DNA of 64,000 nucleotides from Dryomyza anilis (Eukaryota > Arthropoda > Insecta > Diptera > Dryomyzidae), in NCBI GenBank assembly GCA_951804985.1, contig OX638134.1, positions 80,207,679-80,271,678 on the forward strand. The letters are read 5' to 3'. A program made the position numbers and the translations under genes. Each line of letters opens with the position of its first letter. The first letter of the stretch is position 1. The notes below the pieces were generated by a model that did no database searches, had not been told where the DNA came from, and was given only the letters and a program-made list of their open reading frames with translations. Below, piece by piece: positions 11,140 through 22,269 of the stretch.

Positions 11140-12010
11140 TGTGTTTTCGACAACCGACTACAACGTCTCACAGCAGCTGTGTTGCTACTGTTGCTGCTGC
11201 AGTGCATGTCTAACAAAAGTCATCAAAATGTAATGACACACAGCAGACACGACAAAACGTCCTCGTCGTCGTCCTCGTCTACGATGACATGACAACGAAA
11301 ATTTTGCCAAAATGTATTTTGTGTGACATAAGCGAAGAAGCAGATTTTGGTACAAATTGCAAGGAAATGAAAATTTCATGCAGAGCTTTTAGAGCAGCTT
11401 TAATACTTAAAAACTTTGTTGCATTTGTGCAAAATGTCCCTCCATTAGTTGGTAACAACAACAACAGCAACAATTGGATGAGAAAGAACTGCAAAGCAAT
11501 TAGCCAAAAATGTTGCCAACAAATCATGCAAATCGACGGGAGCAACAGCAACATCATTCTACTGCACAGCAGCAACATTATCATGAGTAGTAGTAGCAAC
11601 AACTATGAATAAAATTCTACTATATTTAATAGGCGAACAACTTTGGAAAAATATAAAAGTTTTACAACGTAAGACATAAATTTTCCCTCGAGAACAAAAA
11701 AAAAAAATAAAACTGAAAAATAAGCAATTTTTGTTGTTGCTGTTGTTGTGCGAAAAACTTTTACCGATTTGCCATTAATGTGCCATAAAAATAAAATCAA
11801 AAATTGCATAAAAAAAAAATCAGTAAAAATTGATAATCTTTGTAGTTTGCTGTGCATAAAATTGTGGCAGCAACAACAACAACATGTTGTTGCTGCATCT
11901 ACCTGCAACAACAACCACAGATATTATTATTGCTGTTACTGTAGTTTTAGTTTCTGTTTTTAGTTCATGTTGTTGTTACAATTTGTTGTTGTTGTTGTTT
12001 ACAAACTTGC
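11140..12010. repeat. CAA/CAG/GTT trinucleotide-rich region
   Basis: Interrupted (CAA)n, (CAG)n and (GTTGTT)n tracts, for example 11455-11475, 11872-11890 and 11965-12000, with GTCGTCGTCC near 11265. Open frames of about 105 codons exist on both strands (11279-11612 minus and plus, 11603-11914 minus). They are poly-Asn/Gln or poly-Leu/Cys readings of the same repeats. Such tracts are common in fly introns and regulatory DNA. No exon is claimed. Confidence 0.6.
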
Positions 12011-12289
12011 ACCGGACCAAGTTTTGCTGTTCTGTAATTTACGGCGCCGCGTAACGTCGCAACGCAAAGTTTCACAGGGTTTCCAGATGACTAACAAATT
12101 ATTTTGCAATTTTCTAAATATGCTCTTGTTGTTATAAACAATTTGTTTTGGTCCAACATGACAGCAGTAGAATAAGTTGTAGCAACAAAGACATAAAAAT
12201 GCTAAAATTCAAATATGAAAAATTGTGCAATTCATTTCAAAATTGTCTGCTAAACAATTAACATGGTAGGTAGCTCACTTTAAGCCGAC

Positions 12290-12712
12290 TTTATCGAGAC
12301 AATTGATTCCCAAGGAAAGAATTTCCTTGACAATTATTTCCCCCCTCCCCAGAAAATTCTTCCTGTAGATAATTTCTCCCAAGACAATTCTTTCCTAACA
12401 ACATTTCTACCCCCGAAAATTCTTCCTGCATATAACTTTTCCTAAGAGAATTCTTTCCCAACTACACTTCTAACCCCAGAAAATTCTTCCAGCAGACACT
12501 TTTTCGCAAAACAATTCTTTCTAAACAACATTTCTCATTTTAAATCATAATTGGTCAACATTTTTTTCGAGTAAGAACTGTCTTGAGATAACTTATCTCA
12601 AAAAAGGATTGTCTTGGGAATGAATTTTCTCTGGGAAGAATGGACCCATTTGACTAATTTGGAAAAGGAATGGTCTCGAGAAAGAATGGTCTTGGGGATT
12701 AATTGTTTGTAG
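12290..12712. repeat. Degenerate short-period array, inverted in the middle
   Basis: The first half (12310-12535) repeats AAAATTCTTCC/AACAATTCTTTCC on the plus strand. The second half (12560-12712) has the opposite orientation, GGAAGAATGG/GAGAAAGAATGGTC. It is the same GAATTGTCT-type family as the arrays at 22.3-24.1 and 25.0-26.2 kb, but much more diverged. Confidence 0.7.
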
Positions 12713-12725
12713 ATAAATGGACGGG

Positions 12726-13030
12726 TAGCTCAGTGGTTAGTGCGTTGGACTGCGAGCCGAAAGGTCCCCGGTTCAAGTCTGGACTGGGGCTAACAACATC
12801 TTTTCATAGACACATTTTTCTATACCGCGCTACCTCTCGGCAGTAAATGGCAAACCTCCGAGAGTAAAAACATTCCCTATGAAAAGCTCTCATCCGCCGT
12901 TCGTATTCGGCAATAAACTGTAGGTCCCACCACTTTGAGTACAAATATAACACGCACAACTCAAAATGGTGAGAGAGCTCGGCCTAAGTTCTTATAGAAC
13001 TGTGGTGACAAACTATTATTATTATTATTT
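12726..13030 (+). mobile_element. tRNA-derived SINE, intact copy with 13-bp target duplication
   Basis: The head carries a polymerase III A-box-like TAGCTCAGTGGTTAG and a B-box-like GGTTCAAGTCT, followed by a non-tRNA body (CCTCTCGGCAGTAAATGG, TGTAGGTCCCACCACTTTG, GGTGAGAGAGCTCGGCC) and a TTATTATTA tail. The flanks share ATAAATGGACGGG (12713-12725 and 13031-13043), a clear target-site duplication, so the element boundaries are well defined at about 305 bp. The tRNA part does not close a proper acceptor stem, so this is not a tRNA gene. A LINE partner for mobilisation is expected but not identifiable from this sequence. Confidence 0.92.
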
Positions 13031-13335
13031 ATAAATGGACGGGAAATTATTATAAAATATATGGTTTAGCCAATGTTCCTAATTCAGAGTTGAGAATTTA
13101 AAGCCCATTTAGCTCCACCACTTCTACCACTTCACATATTTTTCATATTTTACAACTCTTTTTATATAAATATGACTGAATTTTATAACATAATAGGTAT
13201 AGTTTTTTTTCCTTTATGAGGAGATTATCTAGAGTTCCTTTTGCTTCACCACCTAACCTCATTTTTTAGATTTTAAAACTTTGAATGGTATTGATATGGT
13301 ATGCCAAATCGGAATATGTTACCAGACTGGTACTT

Positions 13336-13800
13336 CCAGACAAAATTTTTGTCAGGGTCGAGGCAGTTCAGAAACATTTTCTCGGCATATTTCAAACAGA
13401 CAAAGGCGAAGTTTGTACCACAAGCTGTCTGTTTTCTGCCCATTCCCCAAATATGCCGTGAATATGCTATTCAAATTTCACAAAAATTTACAACCTGCTA
13501 TTCACTTCCCAAAATATTCCATTTATCTATGCGTTTGCGGGAAATATGCCTAAAATATTACTTCAAAATGACAGACATTTTGTCTCGGGACCTCCAGACA
13601 AAATTTTTGGCAGGGCCGAAGCTGTTCAGAAACATTTCCTCGACATCCCCAGACAAAATTTTTGGCAGGTTCTGCCCGTTCCCCAAATATGCCGTGAATA
13701 TGCCATTCAAATTCCACAAAAATTTACAACCTCCTATACACTTCACAAATTATTTCATTTATCTGTGTGTTTGCCGGAAATATGCCTAAAATATTCTTTA
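13336..13800 (+). repeat. Two units of the dispersed about 260-bp repeat (CCAGACAAAATTTTTGG family)
   Basis: Unit one starts CCAGACAAAATTTTTGTCAG at 13336; unit two starts near 13591. Shared blocks are GTCGAGGCAGTTCAGAAAC, CTGTCTGTTTTCTGCCC, CCAAATATGCCGTGAAT, AATTTACAACCTGCTAT, TTCCATTTATCTGTG and GACATTTTGTCTCGGGAC. Unit two has lost about 80 bp between its start block and the TTCTGCCC block. Open frames of 90-162 codons here come from the repeat and recur at the other loci, so they are not treated as a gene. Confidence 0.85.
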
Positions 13801-13906
13801 AAAGAATCAAAAAAATAAATAATACGAGTTTAAATATGACATTGCTTTACATATTAGTCATACCATATAATTACAGTACTAATAAATAATACTATCGAAT
13901 CCCCAA

Positions 13907-14095
13907 ATGCCTTCCTTATCGACGCATTTCCAGTATAATGCATTTGAATGGACATTAAATCCCTCATGTAAGCAAAATTTATACTATCCACAAACAATAG
14001 CATTTATTACCCAATCATCACCATCTTTAGTATCACAAAATACCCCCGTGTACCATCCACAACATGCCACAAACTATAGCTCGCCCCAATACTGA
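13907..14095 (+). CDS. Short open frame of unknown status, 62 residues
   Basis: ATG at 13907 to TGA at 14095. The C-terminal half is rich in Pro, Gln, Ser and Tyr and ends NYSSPQY, a composition more protein-like than most frames here. A possible acceptor (CGCATTTCCAG) lies inside the frame near 13933, so it could also be a terminal exon. There is no recognised domain, no clear promoter and no partner exon. The surrounding 13.8-15.6 kb is the least repetitive part of the left half. I cannot exclude a chance ORF. Confidence 0.2.
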   Translation: MPSLSTHFQYNAFEWTLNPSCKQNLYYPQTIAFITQSSPSLVSQNTPVYHPQHATNYSSPQY

Positions 14096-14099
14096 CCAT

Positions 14100-15655
14100 C
14101 ACTAAAGTTCAATGAAGCATAAACGAATGGGCTCCAGTTATTTGGTTTCTATGCGATGCTGGTGAAATGAAAGACTTGAACAGACAAAAGCTCAACGCCG
14201 ATGGCTTTAAAAACAAACATGGCCTAAAGTTAATCCAAACAAAATCCTCTGACTCGAGCTCATATTAAATGTGAATTTATAAAGAGTAGAAAAGAGTTAT
14301 TAATACCATAGATTGAGGCTATGATATTCGACAAAAACATGATAAACAACATGGTTATTATCAAGTCGAAAATAACAAGAACAAATATAAAAGAGTCTGC
14401 AACATCATCATTAAAACATCATAGTGTTTGTGGTCTATTGATATAAAGTCAAAATTACTCTTTTACAGTGACTCATCTACCCCCATCTCATATTCAAATC
14501 CTTTCATTCAATATGGTTATCGCTTCTAATGGTGACAACAGCTGCTACTGTGTTCAAATTTAAGCTGTTTCTCTGAAGAAGAATTGTCGCCAATTTCAAC
14601 TCCAAAGATCATCATCAACTTCGTCATCAAAAACCATGAACCTATGGAGTGTATCGAATATCAGCCCTTTTAGCTTAAATTGTAGCGGATAGATGTGGAC
14701 ATTTTTGTTAGAAACAAGTAAAGGACAGCAATATAGAGTAAAACGAATATGATACTGAGTTTGCAAAATTAAGTTAAAGGACTTTTGACAAGCCGCAAAA
14801 TGTAACCACAAAAAGCCAAACAGACAGACAAACATACAAACAAGTCACGAGTCATTTTTGGGCAACTCTATATCTTCTGTTGGCCAAAAAGTCGAAGAGA
14901 CAAAAACGTGGAAGATGATATGGTGATGGGAGAAGTAGGAGGAATTCAAGTAATATTAGAAGTTTCAGTTGTTTTTGCATAGAGCATATGAAACCCCTTT
15001 TATGTTTTCTTTAATGCTTTTTGAAGTTATGAATAGACGCACAAAATTGAATAATCATCTATGATAATGACTAAATAATGAATTTGAAAGACTCACAGAT
15101 TGGATGATTTGATTTAGATACGATGTTTTTTAAAATAATAAAAAAATAGTGATTTCTTACAACAGCTCTTAAGAACATATGGTAAGTTCTCTCGCTTTAT
15201 TTGAACTCATGATACAATAATAAGGTAAAAGTATCCCAAAACGCCTCTTACAAATTTCTCTTATCCCATATAACATTTTGACATAAGCACGGGACGCCTA
15301 AGAAGAACAAGAACTAATACTTCCACCGTGTATAAACGTGAACTATATTATATATGTACTTGAAAGGATGAGATCTACAGTTAAATCTGAATTGCATTTC
15401 CCGTAGGCTTTTTCAGGGCAGTTTTAACTATCAGAGAATTGCCATTATATGTAATTTTTGAGATTAACAGCCCCAGGATTAGATCCTGTGCATTCGGGTA
15501 GATAAAACATATAAATCATTTTAATGCGTAAAAGGTCACGATATTTAGGCTTTCGTACATCAGTGAACATTGCCTTCCGAAGCTCCATTTGGCTTTGAAT
15601 CCACGACAATTCTATAAGGCTACTTTTTAACTTGGCAGGCGTTATTAAACTCATT
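14100..15655. other. Apparently single-copy A+T-rich DNA, no gene identified
   Basis: No repeat family from elsewhere in the window is evident. Short minus-strand frames at 14596-14835 (hydrophobic start) and 15445-15654 have no splice or family support. Confidence 0.45.
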
Positions 15656-16094
15656 TTAGCATCTAGAAAAAGACTTATGCTTGTTTTATGCTGTACAATA
15701 TATAAAGAGGAAAACTGTTGACGTTTACTCTTTGGGATACTAAATGGGAAAAAGGGAGATATAAATTTTTGGATATCATTATATTAATTAGATGCAATTT
15801 CCATGTTTGCTGAAGCGTAGCTCAAGTCCGAAACCGAAAACAAGATATGGTAGTCTTGCATTTGATCTTGTAAGATCAAATTGTTTTGTTCATGCATCGG
15901 CAGGTCGATATTTCTCTTATTATAGAATGCATGTTTTAGAATATACGATGTATACTAATGAGATATATTACCGTTTAATCCTGGGAATATCAAATCGGAA
16001 AAAGAAGGTATATTGGAAACATTCCATTCAAAATATCATATGTACGATATAAAGTCCTGGCTTAATTCTGAGTGAGACTATTTCTGGAATAGGA

Positions 16095-16575
16095 CACACA
16101 AAAAATATCAACAAAAATTTCACCAACTACCAGTATTCATCATATTGATGATTTCATTCATTGAACTAAAATCGTATTTTTTCAATGTTTTTCACTTTTA
16201 ATATTTTTTATAACATCAAATTACAAAAAAAAAATTGTGTCCATTTACACATTTAGGTATTTATAATTTTTATAAGATTTATGATATTTAAATTAATGTG
16301 GTTTGATGAGCAAAATTCATCAATATGATGTAAATTATTCATTAATATGATGAAATGTAGTCTTCGCATAATTAGCAATTAAATATTATAACTCTTATAA
16401 GAATTATAAAAACATAAATGTGTAAATGGGGACAAATTTGTGTTTTAAATTTGATGTTAAAAAAAATATTGAAAATGAAAAACATTTAAAAAATACGATT
16501 TTAGTTCAATGAATGAAATCATCAATATGATGAATACTGGTAATTGGTGAAATTTTTGGTGATTTTTTTTGTGTG
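16095..16575. mobile_element. Fold-back MITE with long terminal inverted repeats, 481 bp
   Basis: The left end is CACACAAAAA and the right end TTTTTGTGTG. The arms, each about 190 bp, continue to match inward (TTTCACCAACTACCAGTATT on the left; its complement, with one or two changes, on the right), through GATGATTTCATTCATTGAAC and ATTTACACATTTA. The central unpaired part (about 16290-16380) contains ATTCATCAATATGATG. No coding capacity. It sits directly after the second copy of the duplicated host segment. Confidence 0.85.
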
Positions 16576-16735
16576 GAGAATTGTTAAATCACAGCTAGTC
16601 TTAGTAATGCCCAAATGCAAGAACAAGATAAGGTAGACTTGCATTAGATCTTGCAAGATTGCTGTTGTTCTCGCATCGGCTAGTCAACATTTCCCTTGTT
16701 CTAGAAAAGGACTTATTCATGTTTTAGGATACACA

Positions 16736-17597
16736 TAAAAAAATGTACATCAAATTAATTAATTCCGTTCTTCAAATCATTATTCATTGCATCGAAGAAT
16801 CATTCATAATATTAATGACTAACGACATCAATGTTATGAATGCGATCATTAATCGAAAAAGTGTTCTTCAATATGATGAACTGTATGTGAAGAATACGTT
16901 TCATCATATTAATGAACCAAAATATAAAATACAACATATATGTTCATCATATTGAAAAACGCTATTCATTAAATTAAATTTCTATCAAATTTTTTTTTCG
17001 TTCATTTTTTGCCGTACTTCTCAGTTTTCAAGTAGTTCTTGTATGTTACTTCTTATATAATGCTTGCTCGACATGCATAAATTAGTAAAATGTTTTATAA
17101 TATATTTATTATAATTACTACTTTTTATTAATAAAAAGTTATATTTATAAAAAATATATTTTTGAAAAAAAAAATTTTTTTTTTCGAAAAAAATTTTTTT
17201 GTTTGCAAATTTTTTTTTCGAAATTTTTTTTTTTTTTAATTTTTTTATAACAACATATTTTTCGAACAATTTTTTTTCGGGACAATTTTGTTTTGTCCGA
17301 AATTTTTTTTTCGGATAATTTTTTTAAAAAATTGTTACTGTTATTTTTTAAATAAAATTTTTAACATAATTTTTTTTCGAATTATTTTATAAATTTTTTT
17401 TTATTTTTGAAAAAATATTATGAAAAAATTCATCAATATGACAATTGAATTCATTGTATTGAATATTTTGTTCATATATATAATGAATGCATTCATTAAT
17501 ATGTCATTTAATGAACGGTGGTATCAATATGATGAATCTGGTAGTTGGTGAAAAAATGTATAATATTTATGAATAAATTCATCAATTTTTTTTTCTT
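16736..17597. mobile_element. A+T-rich MITE, TTCATCATATTAATGAA family
   Basis: Left end CACATAAAAAAATGTACATC, right end ATTCATCAATTTTTTTTTCT, giving weak terminal inversion. Internal blocks are GTTCTTCAATATGATGAA, ATACGTTTCATCATATTAAT, AAGTAGTTCTTG, ATAATGCTTGCTCGACATGC, a long A/T tract with TTCGAA motifs (17160-17420), and GAATCTGGTAGTTGGTGAA. The copy at 62277-63427 has the same order. It interrupts a copy of the duplicated host segment between CATGTTTTAGGATA and TATACG, consistent with a TA target. The Lys-rich frame at 17021-17269 is an artefact of A-runs. Confidence 0.75.
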
Positions 17598-17701
17598 AGT
17601 ATACGTTTTATAAAAATGAGAGCTATTGCCGTTTAGTCTTCGAAATAGGAAAATCAGAAAATAGAGGTATATTGTAAACTTCCCATTCACGATATTCCAC
17701 A

Positions 17702-18213
17702 CCGAGAAAATAAAACTTTAAAATCGCTTTAAACTCCGGAGCAAAACACTTTATAATTAAAAGTGTGCATGTATGAAAGTCAGCCGTATTTGAAAACTTT
17801 AAATTTCAAAGTGTTTACTATAAATTTACAATAAATTTTATATTTTAATGTGACACTTTAATTTTTAATGTAGGACTTTTACATTTAAAAGTGTCACTTT
17901 AAAATTTTTGTTAGAGTACAAAAAATTCTCTCAATGAGCGTCAGATCGTATGCCCATTGCCTGCGTTACCGTTCTCTTTCTCATTATTGATCTTTGTTGT
18001 AATTCTTAACCATTCCGACATTCCTTTTATTGAACTATTGCACTATTTGATGAACTGTACATCAAATAGTGCTTATGAACTATGTTCTACTGGCATGAAG
18101 ACAAATTGCGTTTAATGATATACATTGAATTTTAATGCGATAAATTTAAAATTAGTCAAATTTTTAAATCTATAGCGTGGACTTTAAAATTTAAAGTGCA
18201 CTTTTTTTGTCGG
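17702..18213. mobile_element. MITE-like element with CCGASAAAA termini, 512 bp
   Basis: Left CCGAGAAAATAAAACTTTAA, right AAAGTGCACTTTTTTTGTCGG, which complement each other imperfectly. Internally rich in TTTAAAGTG/CACTTTAAA. The unbroken paralogous copy near 16025-16090 lacks it, so it is an insertion in the duplicated host segment (between ATATTCCA and CTCATGTAATAC). No ORF. Confidence 0.65.
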
Positions 18214-18290
18214 CTCATGTAATACATATAATTATGGCTCAATTCAGAGAGAGATCATTTCTGGGAAAGGAAGTTTGGTATACCACGGTT

Positions 18291-19460
18291 GAATCTCCCA
18301 TACTTGGCAGCGGATTGGTCATTTTGTCTATCCGTAAAGTCCATATTGTCTGTCCCCAAATTTATATTTAGTTGAAAACTAATAAAAACTAAATAATCGT
18401 CACAAATTTGAAATTCCCCTATCATTCTGTCAGGCTACACATGATGTAACATATCCATGTGATATGACAAACCACAACTCGGTTTCAATTCAATGCCAGT
18501 CAATGCGATGCCATACAATTCAATGATTGCCATATTAAAATAATAAAAAAAAATATCATCAAATGTAAAACCCAACAAGTGGAAAATTACCCGCTTGTAA
18601 AGTCAGCAGCAGGAGCAGCCGCAATAGCAGGAGGAGCAGCTGACAAACATTGTTATTGCATTATGAAACGATATGGCAACGCTGGTGACGGCACCATGCC
18701 AATTGGCCGGATACATACTACATATGTGTGTGAATCTACGATAGCGAATATAGTACCAAAGTATGTATGACACTCACTGGAGTGGATAAAATGTTAAAAG
18801 CTTCACATTTTTGTTTTTCTCAACTTCCTACTACATATTACTATCAGCTGCCATTGACTGCTGTTGCTGCTCCTGGTGCAAACGAAGCAGAAACCGATTG
18901 CGACGAAAATGTCATGTGACAAACGAAGTTAAAGCTAGCGGAAAATGTGTTAAATTTTTCGCACTTACGAACACAATTTCATTCATATGCATATGCGTTA
19001 CGAGGTGACAATGGGGCACAGCATAAAGTTGAGATTTATGGAAATAAGTTGAATATTCTCGAATACTGGGAACCAAAACCAAAGTAGTTGAGCGAGGGAT
19101 TATCGGAGTGCAACAGGGCATGACACAGTGACGCCCTATTGAGGGAGTTATGCCTGGGAAATATCATTTACCAAGCTATGGTTTAGGCAACCTCTGACAT
19201 TTGGTGCTGTTACAAAAAAGTTTCCATGCTGACACTGTTTTTTTTTGCAAACTTTGTGCCAACTTAAAGCATTGAATAAATTGAAAAACTTTGTTGATAT
19301 GGAAACCAATGAGAGAATGCTTTTTTTTCCATATGTAAAGTTTAAGTTTTTCCACTCTATGCAGAAATAGATTTTATATCATGCATAACATTTGAACGAG
19401 CTCATTTCTGATGTGGACTATTTCCTTTAATTCTCAATATTTTCGATCTCTTTTCTTTTT
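18291..19460. other. No gene identified
   Basis: Partly less A+T-rich. A GCAGCAGGAGCAGCCGCAATAG stretch near 18604 gives an Ala-rich short frame on the plus strand. No exon, RNA gene or known repeat is supported. Confidence 0.4.
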
Positions 19461-20115
19461 TTCTATACTCCAATCAATGCTGGAATCAATATATCGTCGT
19501 TGTAGAACTAAAAGTCGCCAAATACATTTTTGTGGAAATCTTAAATTTCAACTTTGTTGGTTATTATTTCAAAAAGTAATTGATACATTTTTAAAGTTCA
19601 AATACCAAATGATAGATTCACATTTTCTTATCATTTTGGTATATATATTGAACTCATCGAGATATATAAAGGTTTTTGTAAAGGAAAATTGGCATTTTGA
19701 AAATGTAGTTGTTGACTTTTAGTTCAACAACGACGATATGGAATATATACATATATTTCAGAGCGAAAGGTTTCTCATATCATTATTTTAATTGACCGGT
19801 ATATTTTTCCAGTCAATGCTCGATAAATTCTGGATCTCCAAATTAATTATTTCTCATATCCTTTGGCATATTCCAACATAGTTGATCCCATTTCATTGAT
19901 GAAGATATTGTCTTATTTTCTAATCAATGCTGGATATGTCAATTCTCAACATATCTGATCACTTGGCATTGACAAGAATATTTCTGGTAATCCAATCAAT
20001 GATGGATATATTAATTGAAGTCCCAATGGTATCTCCATAATATGGTCTTATTCTTCAATCAATGTTGGACATGTTATAGTCTCAATGATTTCATATAATC
20101 TTCGTCCGTATTTTG
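19461..20115. repeat. Degenerate tandem repeat, CAATCAATGCTGGA motif (first block)
   Basis: CAATCAATGCTGGA or a close variant recurs near 19470, 19813, 19922, 19996 and 20057, spaced about 60-120 bp, each followed by ATATNAATT and preceded by TTATTCT-like sequence. It resumes at 20735-21130 beyond an interposed segment. Ancient array, probably non-coding. Confidence 0.65.
19491..19739. mobile_element. Short MITE with ATATCGTCGTTGT termini, 249 bp
   Basis: Left ATATCGTCGTTGTAGAACTA, right complement ATATCGTCGTTGTTGAACTA; both continue with AAAGTC. The same terminal sequence bounds the larger element at 51357-52577. It lies inside the CAATCAATGCTGGA repeat block. The 103-codon plus-strand frame crossing its left end has no support as a gene. 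Confidence 0.8.
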
Positions 20116-20117
20116 AG

Positions 20118-20730
20118 CAGGGTTTTAGCTTTGGAATATCGGTTCTTGTTCCATTTATGGTTCCAAGATTTTTAAAAGAGCGGTTCCGGTTGTAATCAAT
20201 AAAATTATAAATGTTCCGATTTCGGTTCCGCCCATTTTTTAAATAACACTTCCGATTTCGGTTTCAAAAATCAAAACGGTTCCGATTCCGGTTCTTTGCG
20301 GTTCTTAATAATAATAGTTTGGCACTACAGTCCTATAAGAACTTCGGCCGAGCTCTCTCACCATTTTGAGTTGTGCGTGTTGTATTTGTACTCAAAGTGG
20401 TGGGACCTACAGTTTATTGCCGAATCCGAACGGCGGGTGAGAGCTTTTCATAGGCAATGTTTTTACTCTCGTAGGTTTGCCATTTACTGACGAGAGGTAG
20501 CGCGGTATAGAAAAATGTTTCTATGAAAAGATTAGCCCCAGTCCAGGCTTGAACCGGGGACCTTTCGGCTCGCAGTCCAACGCACTAACCACTGAGCTAC
20601 CGCGGTTCTTGACATGAATTAAAACGCTTTGGAATATCAGTTCCTGTTCTAGTTCCAAGATTTTTAAAAAATCGCTTTCCGTTCCACACATTTTTAATAA
20701 CGGTCCCGATTCCGGTTCTTTGAAATCCCT
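20118..20730. repeat. GGTTCCGATTCCGGTTC-type repeat, split by a SINE
   Basis: The phrase CTTTGGAATATCGGTTCTTG near 20135 recurs near 20618 as CTTTGGAATATCAGTTCCTG. Both are followed by GTTCCAAGATTTTTAAAA and then GGTTCCGATTTCGG-like units. This is a short duplicated block with an internal 12-18-bp periodicity. The SINE at 20307-20601 lies within it. Confidence 0.7.
20307..20601 (-). mobile_element. tRNA-derived SINE, intact copy with target duplication
   Basis: Minus-strand copy of the family at 12726. The tail AATAATAATAG is at the left, and the head GGTAGCTCAGTGGTTAG with the B-box-like GGTTCAAGCCTGG is at the right. The flanks repeat GCGGTTCTT (20298-20306 and 20602-20610). Little diverged from the 12726 and 27842 copies, hence relatively young. 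Confidence 0.92.
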
Positions 20731-20734
20731 GATA

Positions 20735-21130
20735 TTAAGTCCTTACGATCTCCCATATTCTTTTTCAGAACCTGACATATTTTATCTCCTTGCATTATTC
20801 AGAATCAATACTCGACAGTGATCTCTCATATGTTTTGTCAGTAATCGTGTTTGATCTCTTATTCTCAAATCAATTTTCGATATTCCTTTTCAAAACTTCA
20901 TATATTTGATCTCTCGCATTGACCATGATATTTTCTTATTCTACAATCAATGCTCGACCATAAAGTCTCAATGATTTCATATATCCTTCCTCATATTATA
21001 AGCTCGCGCTCTACACATATTTTGTATTTATGCGAGAAAGATTTATTTCTAAATGTATCCTGCTCATATTATATTTTTTTGCAACACTTCTTAATGTATC
21101 CTCATCATATTAAGAGCTTTAACTACACAC
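20735..21130. repeat. Degenerate CAATCAATGCT repeat (second block)
   Basis: Continuation of the 19461-20115 array. AATCAATACTCGACA, AATCAATTTTCGATA and CAATCAATGCTCGACC occur near 20810, 20868 and 20946, again near ATTCTCAAA/TCTCAATGATTTCATAT phrases. Confidence 0.6.
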
Positions 21131-22269
21131 ATTTCCTTGACCATTTTCTGCTCCATTCAAAGACAGCTTAATTCACGACCATAAATAACATTAAAACGGC
21201 TTTTGAGATTTTACAGTGCCAACATTATACGAGTTCCTAAACATAACCCCTTGTCTGAGAGTTCACGAAGCACATTTCACTCGACGTAAAGTTCATAAAC
21301 ACACTGACTTCGTTCTCTAGAAAACAACAATTCCCACACACAATTGAAATGAAATACCAAGGATTTGCAATAAGCAGGAAATACTCGTTGTATTCTTCCC
21401 TATAATAACCTTCCCTACCTTACGTTTGTACAATATCCCAATGTCTTGCTGCTGTCATAGTTTCTTGTATGCTTTTGTTAAAATTCTACGCTAAAATTAC
21501 ATTCTCATATCATTTTCCTCCTACTTCTCCTACTACTACTAACATTGCTATACCCACTAACTTCTTGTTTGCTTTCTTGTATATAGTCTACCAAAACGTC
21601 TTCTAATGAAATGATATTCGCATTGTCAACCGTTTGTTCCATATGTTTCACTCGACAGTAGGTAGTAGTATCTTCCCCTAGATATGTATGTGATTCTCCA
21701 AACGAAATGAAGTGTTCAACATTAAGGGTATCTTATGGCGAGCTCATTTCTTGTGCTATTCTTAGTGTAGAATTTGATATGGCATGTCTTTGTTTTCATA
21801 TGATATCCCAACCAATTCAATGTTTTCGAAATGAGTATTGTGTGCCGTTTATTGTGTTTCACTTTTGGACCTGTTAATAAAATATTTTTTATGCTCGTAA
21901 TATTATTGTAGTTCGTGGTGATTGCGGTGTTGTTTTCGCTTTTATTTGGCTGTAAAGGTGACTATATTAAATTTTGCGTGGGATTTGCATGTGGTTTGAA
22001 TGGTTCTTGGAATTTTTGTTTAATAGTGCATGTAGGTGTTAAAGGTTATGTGACACTTATGTGACAGAAATGACGATATTATAAAATTCTGATAATTCCA
22101 AAAGCTATTGATTTGCATACATTTTGTGCAAATTTTCAAGAAACATTTAAAAAATATACAAAAAAAAAAACTCTATATCGAGTATTGCTTAAAACCTAAA
22201 GACGTTTTGTATAATGTATATTTTTAACGGTCTAGAAAATCTCTACTTAACAACCTCAAGCGGGCAAGT
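21131..22269. other. No gene identified
   Basis: A+T-rich with ordinary composition. Pyrimidine-rich CTCCTACTTCTCCTACTACT lies near 21517. No exon or RNA gene is supported. Confidence 0.4.

Larger units (their letters stand above)
15656..18290. repeat. Locally duplicated sequence, two to three diverged copies, split by three mobile insertions
   Basis: A segment with landmarks AGACTTGCATTAGATCTTG / TAGTCTTGCATTTGATCTTG, GCATCGGC, CATGTTTTAG, TTACCGTTTAATC, AAATCGGAAAAAGAAGG and GAGTGAGACTATTTCTGG is found at 15830-16090. It is found again in pieces at 16580-16735, 17597-17700 and 18214-18290. A poorer first copy lies at about 15656-15790. Rejoining the pieces across the insertions restores the order of the unbroken copy, which exposes the insertion points. 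Confidence 0.7.

Noticed and set aside
12726..12795. tRNA gene
   Set aside because: A and B boxes are present, but acceptor and anticodon stems do not pair properly, there is a long non-tRNA body and tail with target duplication, and multiple diverged copies exist: a SINE head.
13281..13818. Overlapping ORFs of 90-162 codons
   Set aside because: The same reading recurs at 55241-55726 because it follows the dispersed 260-bp repeat; no motif, start or splice support.
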